Assembly (NCBI GenBank): GCA_022712235.1
Contig: JALAGW010000238.1
Location: 1 to 6,575 of the forward strand
Direction of reading: 5' to 3'
DNA from: Brevundimonas sp.
GTDB lineage: Bacteria; Pseudomonadota; Alphaproteobacteria; Caulobacterales; Caulobacteraceae
DNA length: 6,575 nt
Shown here: positions 1 through 5,369 of the stretch, one piece after another
Layout of the letters: each line of letters begins with the position of its first letter
Position numbering within the stretch: the stretch's first letter is position 1
Program-made: the position numbers and the translations under genes
The notes under the pieces: generated by a model
Seen by the model: only the letters and a program-made list of their open reading frames with translations
Databases searched by the model: none
What the model was told of the DNA's origin: nothing

Positions 1-785
1 TGGTGCGGGCCGCCACCCTCGGCTTCGCCGCCGCCGCCGCCGTGATCGGCTTCAGCCCCTGGCTGATCCTGACCCTGCCGGCCCTGATGCTCGCGGGCGC
101 CGGCGGGGTCCTGCCCCTGTCCAGCTTCAACGTCACGGTGCAGATGTCGGTGCCGCGCTGGGTCGTGGCGCGGGCGCTGGCGCTTTATCAGATGGCGGCC
201 TTCGGCGGCATGGCGGGCGGCAGCTGGCTGTGGGGCTCGCTGGCCCAGACGCAAGGCCTGGACATGGCGCTGGGCCTGTCGGCGGGGGTGCTGGTCCTGT
301 GTGTCCTGATCGGCCTGCGCGTCCCCCTGCCCTCGACCGCCAACCTGAACATGGACTTGCTGCGGCGCTGGACCGAGCCCGAGACGCAGCTTCCGATCGA
401 GCCGCGCAGCGGGCCGGTGGTGGTCTCCATCGCCTATCGCATCCGCGAGGAAGACATCGACGACTTCCTGGCCGTGATGGACGAGCGCCGCCGCGTGCGT
501 CGTCGCGACGGGGCGCGCCAGTGGCGCCTGATGCGCGACCTGGCCGAGCCGGACGTCTGGGTCGAGAAATACCAGACCGCGACCTGGCTGGACTACGTCC
601 GCCACAACCAGCGCATCACCCAGGCCGACGCCGACATCTCGCAGCGGATCTACGCCCTGCATCAGGGGCCGGACAAGCCGGTGGTGCATCGCCTGATCGA
701 GCGGACGACCGCGCCCCTGGCCGCCAACCTGCACGGCGACCGCCACTATGGCGAACCGCTGACGGACCCGACGCGCTCGTCGTGA
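1..785 (+). CDS. MFS exporter of MFS_3 / EntS-like family, C-terminal part (5' truncated)
   Basis: About 260 residues of the C-terminal part are present; the frame is open to the left edge, so the true start lies outside and the GTG at 3 is only an internal codon. Residues 5-36 and 60-106 (counted from that GTG) are hydrophobic membrane segments. The stretch around 43-80, with NVTVQ, a VPRWVVARALALYQ block and FGGMAGGSWLWG, is typical of the MFS_3 (transmembrane secretion effector, enterobactin exporter-like) family. After the last membrane helix a soluble tail of about 150 residues follows; its part at 138-233 (VVVSIAYRI, a basic RRRVRRRDGA run, a WLDYVRHNQRIT segment) is the C-terminal domain seen in many members of this family and resembles small ABM-type ferredoxin-fold domains. 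It would lie in the inner membrane with the tail in the cytoplasm. Substrate cannot be read from sequence. It converges on the neighbouring sugar permease and probably is not part of the sugar locus. Confidence 0.85.
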   Translation, partial: VRAATLGFAAAAAVIGFSPWLILTLPALMLAGAGGVLPLSSFNVTVQMSVPRWVVARALALYQMAAFGGMAGGSWLWGSLAQTQGLDMALGLSAGVLVLCVLIGLRVPLPSTANLNMDLLRRWTEPETQLPIEPRSGPVVVSIAYRIREEDIDDFLAVMDERRRVRRRDGARQWRLMRDLAEPDVWVEKYQTATWLDYVRHNQRITQADADISQRIYALHQGPDKPVVHRLIERTTAPLAANLHGDRHYGEPLTDPTRSS

Positions 786-792
786 TCGTCAC

Positions 793-827
793 AAGAAAAG
801 GCCACGCCCGAGCGATCGGACGCGGCC
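793..827 (-). terminator. Intrinsic terminator of the FHS sugar permease
   Basis: Read on the minus strand, a 12-base-pair stem (arms 827-816 and 811-800, beginning GGCCGCG and ending GTGGCC) closes a 4-base loop and is followed by TTTTCTT. Two of the pairs are G.U in minus-strand RNA and become A.C mismatches in plus-strand RNA, and only the minus-strand side has a U-run. It therefore serves the permease gene, whose stop codon is 22 bases upstream, rather than the exporter on the plus strand. Confidence 0.85.
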
Positions 828-849
828 CCTTCCCGTCGATGTCGCGGGC

Positions 850-2151
850 CTAGTGCGGCGAGGCCACCGGGCCTTCGCTATCCCGGCCCTTGGTGCGGGC
901 GCAGGCCACGGCGAAGACGGTCAGCAGCAGATAGCCCGCCACCGGCACGAAGAAGCCCAGGTGGATGTCGCCCGAGCGGTCGGCCACCTGGGCCGCCAGC
1001 AGGGGCAGCAAGGCGCCGCCGATGATGCCGAAGACCAACAGGCCAGAGGTCGCGGCGGCCGGCGCCGAGGACCGCTCCAGCGTCAGGGTGAAGATGCTGG
1101 GGAACATGATGGAGTTGAAGAAGCCGACTGCCAGGGCCGCATAGGCCGCCGTGACGCCGCCCGTCTGGGTGACGATCAGGCACAGGGAGGCCGCGACCAC
1201 GGTGCAGAGGCTCAGCAGGACCCCGGCGTGGATGCGGGTCAGCAGCCAGGAGCCGATGAAGCGACCGACCATGGCCCCGCCCCAGTAGAGGGCGACCATC
1301 TTGCCCGCCGCCTCGACCGGGATGTTCAGCACGTCGGGGCCGGACAGGAAGTTGGTCAGCATGTTGCCGATGGCCACTTCCGAGCCGACGTAGATGAAGA
1401 TGGCCAGGGCGCCGAACAGGGCCCAGCGCGACTTCAGCGCCGAGAAGATGGCGGCGGCGCCGACCGGCTCGGCGGCGTCATGGACCGGGGCGGCGGCGTT
1501 GATCTGCTTGCGCGCCGAGAAGATGAAGGCGGCGATCAGGGCGAAGAAGGCGCCCATGCCCAGGAAGGCGATGTCGATGCTGCGCAGGGACTCGCCGCGC
1601 GTGGCCACGGTGACGACGGCGCCGGCCGCGAAGACCCCGCCGGTCAGCAGGACGTGCGCCCCCAGCCAGGGCCCGACCGTGGCCCCCAGGGAGTTGAAGG
1701 CCTGGGAGAAGACCAGGCGGAAGTGCGAGCTCTTCTTGGTGCCCAGCTCGGCCACCAGAGGATTGGCCGCCACCTGCAGCAGGGTCACGCCCGAGGCGAT
1801 GACGAACAGGGCCAGCAGGATGCCGGGATAGAAGTCGATGATGGTGGCGACCGGCACGATCAGGCAGCCCAGGACCATGGTCAGCAGGGCGGCGATGATC
1901 GAGCGGCTGTAGCCCAGACGCGTCAGCACCGCCGCGGCCGGCAGGGAGGCCACGCCATAGGCGATGAACCAGGCGAAGGTGGTCAGGAAGGACTCGGTAT
2001 AGCTGAGGTCGAACACCCGCCGCACCGCCGCGATCAGCGGGTCGATCAGCGAGGTGGCGAAGCCCCAGGCGAAGAAGAGGCTGGTGACATAGGCGAAGGC
2101 GAGGCCCGTGCCGCGCGCGGCTCCCCCCGTCCCGTTTTGCGGTTGGCTCAT
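850..2151 (-). CDS. FHS-family MFS sugar:H+ symporter (GluP/FucP-like)
   Basis: A 433-residue protein, normal length for the fucose-galactose-glucose:H+ symporter (FHS) family, with twelve predicted membrane helices (roughly 16-38, 54-76, 84-104, 109-131, 150-170, 193-212, then a cytoplasmic loop to 240, and 241-262, 281-303, 307-327, 331-353, 366-388, 396-417). Family signatures are LQVAANP at 125-131, QAFNSLGA at 150-157, FIYVGSEVAIG at 252-262, YWGGAMVGRFIGS at 289-301 and NSIMFPSIF at 346-354. Aligned by eye to E. coli FucP, Asp37 matches the essential Asp46 and Asn153 matches Asn162, but Gln125 stands where FucP has Glu135; this favours a GluP-like rather than fucose-specific protein. 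It would import glucose or a short glucoside across the inner membrane with a proton. The start is supported by GGGGAG five bases upstream. It lies downstream of the TonB receptor on the same strand, but a strong terminator separates them. Exact substrate is inferred from the neighbours (maltodextrin products). Confidence 0.9.
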   Translation of the reverse strand: MSQPQNGTGGAARGTGLAFAYVTSLFFAWGFATSLIDPLIAAVRRVFDLSYTESFLTTFAWFIAYGVASLPAAAVLTRLGYSRSIIAALLTMVLGCLIVPVATIIDFYPGILLALFVIASGVTLLQVAANPLVAELGTKKSSHFRLVFSQAFNSLGATVGPWLGAHVLLTGGVFAAGAVVTVATRGESLRSIDIAFLGMGAFFALIAAFIFSARKQINAAAPVHDAAEPVGAAAIFSALKSRWALFGALAIFIYVGSEVAIGNMLTNFLSGPDVLNIPVEAAGKMVALYWGGAMVGRFIGSWLLTRIHAGVLLSLCTVVAASLCLIVTQTGGVTAAYAALAVGFFNSIMFPSIFTLTLERSSAPAAATSGLLVFGIIGGALLPLLAAQVADRSGDIHLGFFVPVAGYLLLTVFAVACARTKGRDSEGPVASPH

Positions 2152-2156
2152 GGTCG

Positions 2157-2162
2157 CTCCCC
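2157..2162 (-). promoter_or_regulatory. Ribosome binding site of the FHS permease
   Basis: GGGGAG on the minus strand, five bases before the ATG at 2151. It fixes the start of the permease; no other in-frame ATG lies near. Confidence 0.7.
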
Positions 2163-2260
2163 GAAGGACCGCGACGACGGCGCCGCGATATACAAGAACT
2201 GTCTAGGCAAGACGGCGCGGCGTCCAGAGCAGGAAGCGCGCCCGAAAATCACGCTGAGGC

Positions 2261-2297
2261 AAAAAAGAGGGGGCCGGCCCCGAAAGACACGGCCCCC
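2261..2297 (-). terminator. Intrinsic terminator of the TonB-dependent receptor
   Basis: On the minus strand a 7-base-pair all-GC stem, GGGGGCC (2297-2291) with GGCCCCC (2275-2269), is followed by TCTTTTTT (to 2261). The 15-base loop contains a second GGCC that can make an alternative shorter stem. The hairpin begins 25 bases after the receptor stop codon. It should end most receptor transcripts, so the permease 110 bases further on needs its own promoter or read-through. Confidence 0.88.
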
Positions 2298-2321
2298 AGT
2301 CGGCTCAGAAGAGAGAGGGGA

Positions 2322-5099
2322 TCAGAAGCGGTAGTTGACGCCGACCAAGAAGGTGCGGCCGTACTTCTGGAAGTCGATGGTGCGGCGCTCGTCGCCGTTT
2401 TCGAAGGTCTTGAACGGCTCGTCGGTCAGGTTGTTGACCTGGGCCAGGATCGACAGACCCTCGGCCGGACCCGACTGGAACTCGTAGCCGATCTGGGCGT
2501 CGATGATGCTTTCCGCTGCGACCGAACGCAGGGTGCGGCCGTTGCCGAAGCCGGCGACCTCGCCCAGGAAGTCCGAACGGTAGCGGTGCGAGAGGCGGGC
2601 CTGGAAGCCGTACTTCTCGTAATAGACCGTGGTGTTGACCACCGTTTCCGACAGACCCGGCAGGGTGGTCGGAGCCTGGGTCGGATCGGGCTGGATCTCG
2701 CTGTCGGTCCAGGAGGCGCTGAACTGGCCGCCGAAGCCTTCCAGCATCGGATGGAAGATGTCGAACGGCGCCGAGACCGCGAACTCCGCCCCCTTGATCC
2801 AGCCGCCGTCGCCGTTGTCCGGCGCGCCGATCAGGCCTTCACGCAGGACCGGCTCGGGGTTGCCGACGCCGATCGGGTAACCGGTGAAGTCGAAGACCTG
2901 GTTGTGGTTGTAAACATAGCTCTCGAGGTTCTTGTAGTAGGCCGCCAGCGAGACATAGCCCCGACGGTTGGCGAAATACTTCTCGATCGAGATGTCGGCC
3001 ACGTCGGCGATGAAGGGACGCAGTTCCGGGTTGCCGCCCCCGCCCGACCAGGGCGAACGGTTGATGTCGCCGGACTGGGCCAGGGCCGGGTTGTAGCTGT
3101 AGTTCCGCGAGGCGCGCATGTCGTCCATGCGCGGGCGGGCCAGGGTGCGGGCCGCCGCGAAGCGAACGAAGAAGTCGTCGCCGGCCTCGACGATGAAGTT
3201 GGCGCTGGGCAGGATCTCGAGGTAGTCGACGCCGCCCGAGACCGCCAGGGTCTGGGACACGCCCGGCGCCAGCTGGCTGGCCGAGAAACCGCTCGACGAC
3301 TGGTCGGTATAGACGGCCTGAACGCCCACGTTGCCGGTCAGCGGCTTGCCGAACAGGTTGTGGTCGATGTTGGCGCGGATGAAGGTGGTGGTGACCTTTT
3401 CCGACACTTCCCAGTTGCCGGCGGCGACGTCGGCGTTGGGGTTGCGCACCTTGGCCAGGGCGCCGCTGTTGATCACGCCGAGCGCGTCATAGCTGATGAC
3501 CTTGGAGATGCCGAGGTAGCCCAGGTCCGTGGGGTCCATCAGGAACTGGGTCGGGATGGCCAGATCGCCGCCGCCGGGCACGGCCAGGTAGTACTGGTCG
3601 TTGACGAAGGTCTTCTCGCGTTCCGAATAGTTGACGCCGAAGTCGATCGAGCTGAACGGGCTCTGATGCAGCTGGCGGGTGGTGACGAAGCGGACCGCCT
3701 TGATCTCGTCCTCGATGGACGGGGTGTTCATGTAGCCGGCCTGACCGCCCGGAATGACGTCGCCGCCCCAGCCCTGCGGGCTGGTGATCTTGATCAGGTT
3801 CGGATCGGAATAGTCCAGCTGGCTGGTGAAGCGGGTCACGCCGTCGCCGGTCAGCTCGAAGCCCAGGCTGTCCAGGGCGCCGGCGATGTTGCGGCCGGTG
3901 CCGGCGTTGGTCTCCAGGATGATGTCGTTACGTTCGACCTTGGAGTAGTTGAGGTCCAGGTTGAACGACCAGTCGTCATTGGCAACGAACTCGGTGTTCC
4001 AGCCGATGGCCGTGATGTTGCTGTCGCGCTTGTTCAGGTCGTTGCGGACCACGCCCTTGATGTTGTCCCAGGTGCCGGCGACGATCATGCCGTCCTCGAC
4101 GGTGTAGCCGGGGCGCAGCGACGGGCCGGGACGGCAGTCGGCGAGCGAACCGGGGCAGGCGCCCGACGATCCGCCCCAGGCCAGCGGGAACTCGATGCCG
4201 CGCAGGACCTGGGTGTTCTTGAACTCGGAGTAGAAGGCGTCGATCGTGGAGTGGAAGCGATCGTTCGGGCGCCATTCCAGCACGCCCATATAGCCGTCGC
4301 GCTCCAGTTCCGACGACATGACGTAGGGCTTGACCCCGCCGGTCAGCAGGTTGCCATCGCTGTAGTTCGGATAGCCCCAGGCGTTGAAGCGTTCCGACTG
4401 ATAGGGCGACGTCATGTGGGCGTAGCCCAAGGCGATGCCGATCGTGTCGTCCGCGAACTGGTCGATGTAGCTGAAGGTGTAGCGGCTGCCGTTGTCGGTG
4501 GTGCCCGAGTTCAGGGCGCCGATGTCGTTCCACTCATAGCGGGCGTTGGCCACGATGGCGCGACGGCCGTAGTCCAGCGGACGCACGGTCTTCATGTCCA
4601 CCGTGCCGGCCAGGCCCTGACCGGTCAGGGCGGCGTCGGGCGTCTTGTAGACGATGACGCTGGACATCAGCTCCGAGGGGAACTGGTCGAATTCGACGCC
4701 GCGGTTGTCGCCGGTCGTCACCATCTCGCGCCCGTTCAGCAGGGCGGTGGTGAAGTCCGGGCCGAGGCCGCGAATGGAGATCTGCTGGCTGCGGCCGTCC
4801 AGGCGCTGCATCGTCACGCCCGGCAGGCGCGCCAGGGATTCAGCAATCGACACGTCGGGCAGCTTGCCGATGTCTTCGGCCGAGATGACTTCGACGATCG
4901 AGGTGTTGCGGGCCTTGGCCGAGATCGAGGCCTCGATCGAACGGCGGATGCCGGTGACGACGATCTCGTCGACCTGGGTCGCCTGCTCGTCCTGCGAGGC
5001 CGTCTGCGCCTGGGCGCCGCCCGCGAGAGCCAGGGTCATGACGACGCCCAAGGCGCCGCCGGTCATGAGGCGCGCACGCCGGGTGAAGCCATAAGCCAT
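2322..5099 (-). CDS. TonB-dependent outer-membrane receptor, Xanthomonas/Caulobacter type, probably for maltodextrins
   Basis: A 925-residue outer-membrane transporter. Residues 1-31 are a signal peptide (basic TRRAR, hydrophobic GGALGVVMTLALAGG, cleavage after AQA). A TonB box, VDEIVVTG, lies at 43-50. The plug follows to about 171, with GKLPDVSIAESLARLPGV at 78-95, ISIRGLGPDFTTALLNGR at 107-124 and LAGTVDMKT at 163-171, the pattern of the TonB-Xanth-Caul family. The rest is the beta barrel, with ARTLARPRMDDM at 650-661 and GNPELRPF at 689-696, ending in the outer-membrane-type aromatic C terminus VNYRF. I chose the ATG at 5099 because GGGAGG lies six bases upstream and the signal peptide begins there; a longer reading from a TTG at 5147 would run through the promoter. 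Substrate is not encoded in any motif I can see; alpha-glucans are inferred from the divergent GH13 enzyme and the permease, as in the C. crescentus MalA locus. Two cysteines at 315 and 322 probably form a disulfide in a barrel loop. Confidence 0.92.
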   Translation of the reverse strand: MAYGFTRRARLMTGGALGVVMTLALAGGAQAQTASQDEQATQVDEIVVTGIRRSIEASISAKARNTSIVEVISAEDIGKLPDVSIAESLARLPGVTMQRLDGRSQQISIRGLGPDFTTALLNGREMVTTGDNRGVEFDQFPSELMSSVIVYKTPDAALTGQGLAGTVDMKTVRPLDYGRRAIVANARYEWNDIGALNSGTTDNGSRYTFSYIDQFADDTIGIALGYAHMTSPYQSERFNAWGYPNYSDGNLLTGGVKPYVMSSELERDGYMGVLEWRPNDRFHSTIDAFYSEFKNTQVLRGIEFPLAWGGSSGACPGSLADCRPGPSLRPGYTVEDGMIVAGTWDNIKGVVRNDLNKRDSNITAIGWNTEFVANDDWSFNLDLNYSKVERNDIILETNAGTGRNIAGALDSLGFELTGDGVTRFTSQLDYSDPNLIKITSPQGWGGDVIPGGQAGYMNTPSIEDEIKAVRFVTTRQLHQSPFSSIDFGVNYSEREKTFVNDQYYLAVPGGGDLAIPTQFLMDPTDLGYLGISKVISYDALGVINSGALAKVRNPNADVAAGNWEVSEKVTTTFIRANIDHNLFGKPLTGNVGVQAVYTDQSSSGFSASQLAPGVSQTLAVSGGVDYLEILPSANFIVEAGDDFFVRFAAARTLARPRMDDMRASRNYSYNPALAQSGDINRSPWSGGGGNPELRPFIADVADISIEKYFANRRGYVSLAAYYKNLESYVYNHNQVFDFTGYPIGVGNPEPVLREGLIGAPDNGDGGWIKGAEFAVSAPFDIFHPMLEGFGGQFSASWTDSEIQPDPTQAPTTLPGLSETVVNTTVYYEKYGFQARLSHRYRSDFLGEVAGFGNGRTLRSVAAESIIDAQIGYEFQSGPAEGLSILAQVNNLTDEPFKTFENGDERRTIDFQKYGRTFLVGVNYRF

Positions 5100-5105
5100 C
5101 GTCAT

Positions 5106-5111
5106 CCTCCC
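5106..5111 (-). promoter_or_regulatory. Ribosome binding site deciding the receptor start
   Basis: GGGAGG on the minus strand lies six bases before the ATG at 5099. It directly abuts another in-frame ATG at 5105, which is too close to be used well. This supports a protein beginning MAYGFTRR. Confidence 0.75.
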
Positions 5112-5143
5112 ATGGGTGTCGCTCTCTGATGAAGCGATCTGAC

Positions 5144-5160
5144 GCAAACTTATGCAAATC
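5144..5160 (+). promoter_or_regulatory. Operator-like element A (GCAAA-N5-GCAAATC), receptor side
   Basis: GCAAACTTATGCAAATC, a direct repeat of GCAAA ten bases apart (one helical turn). It covers the predicted -10 of the receptor promoter and ends 44 bases from its start codon. It matches element B at 5308-5324 in all 12 non-spacer bases. A binding protein acting here would block or modulate receptor transcription. The regulator is unknown and not in the window; a LacI-family sugar repressor is a guess from the locus type. Confidence 0.5.
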
Positions 5161-5176
5161 TATGACAACCTTGCAA
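5149..5176 (-). promoter_or_regulatory. Putative promoter of the TonB-dependent receptor
   Basis: On the minus strand, TTGCAA (5176-5171) is followed after 16 bases by CATAAG (5154-5149). Both boxes match the sigma-70 consensus at four of six positions. Transcription would begin near 5142 and give a leader of about 43 bases before the ATG. The -35 lies inside the palindrome CTTGCAAG and the -10 inside element A. Confidence 0.4.
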
Positions 5177-5177
5177 G
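5170..5177. promoter_or_regulatory. CTTGCAAG palindrome over the receptor -35
   Basis: A perfect 8-base palindrome; its TTGCAA core recurs at 5316-5321 inside element B. It sits over the putative -35 of the receptor promoter. Shared cores suggest that one regulator recognises several GCAA/TTGC half-sites in this region, but an 8-base palindrome alone could be chance. Confidence 0.35.
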
Positions 5178-5197
5178 CCGGTAATGTTTGAGACCGG
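5178..5197. repeat. Short inverted repeat CCGGT-N10-ACCGG
   Basis: Five-base arms at 5178-5182 and 5193-5197 in the divergent intergenic region, just upstream of the putative receptor -35. It has no T-run and is too short to call a terminator. It may be a dimeric protein site or chance. Confidence 0.25.
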
Positions 5198-5286
5198 ACC
5201 ATGTTCGGCCAAAACGCCCGCAAAATCGGCCCGTATTGCAGCGCAACAAAGGATCGACTTCGGAAAACATGGCGAAAACGGTGCGG

Positions 5287-5316
5287 TTGACAGGCCCGCC
5301 CGTCGCTGCAAAAACT
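5287..5316 (+). promoter_or_regulatory. Putative promoter of the GH13 amylase
   Basis: A perfect TTGACA at 5287-5292 is followed after 18 bases by AAAACT (5311-5316), a weak -10 matching three of six consensus positions. The leader would be about 45 bases. Element B overlaps the -10, the same arrangement as on the receptor side. A weak -10 with a consensus -35 is compatible with a regulated promoter; the -10 assignment is the uncertain part. Confidence 0.4.
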
Positions 5317-5324
5317 TGCAAATC
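5308..5324 (+). promoter_or_regulatory. Operator-like element B (GCAAA-N5-GCAAATC), amylase side
   Basis: GCAAAAACTTGCAAATC, the same GCAAA-N5-GCAAATC layout as element A and in the same orientation on the plus strand; the three bases that follow (GAT against TAT) also nearly agree, giving 15 of 20 identities in all. It ends 45 bases before the amylase ATG and covers the predicted -10. It probably binds the same regulator as element A. Confidence 0.5.
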
Positions 5325-5358
5325 GATCTTTCCGGCATCGTATCGGAGAGACAGGACA

Positions 5359-5364
5359 GGGAGG
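5359..5364 (+). promoter_or_regulatory. Ribosome binding site of the GH13 amylase
   Basis: GGGAGG lies five bases before the ATG at 5370 and supports this start, which also begins a good signal peptide. Confidence 0.7.
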
Positions 5365-5369
5365 GCCGC

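Noticed and set aside
230..853. Plus-strand 207-codon frame overlapping the MFS exporter
   Set aside because: It is an Arg/Ala/Gly/Pro-rich out-of-frame reading of the exporter, with no domain and no ribosome binding site of note.
2187..2192. TATATC on the minus strand as a -10 box for the permease
   Set aside because: It is the most AT-rich hexamer in the gap, but no convincing -35 lies 16-18 bases upstream (the nearest, TTGCCT, is only 12 bases away), so I did not call a promoter.
2269..2297. The receptor terminator as a bidirectional terminator
   Set aside because: On the plus strand the hairpin is followed by AGTCGGCTCAG, with no U-run, and no plus-strand gene ends there.
853..2334. A 493-codon plus-strand open frame antisense to the FHS permease
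   Set aside because: Its product is dominated by Gly, Gln, Asp, Arg and Ala with no recognisable fold, and it runs through both the permease ribosome binding site and the receptor terminator. It is a shadow of the permease.
2586..5129. A very long open frame antisense to the TonB receptor (847 codons on the plus strand)
   Set aside because: It mirrors the receptor's codon bias: high GC at third positions keeps the opposite frame free of stops. The product is a monotonous Gly/Ala/Val/Asp/Arg-rich protein without domains, while the receptor has a signal peptide, TonB box, plug and barrel.
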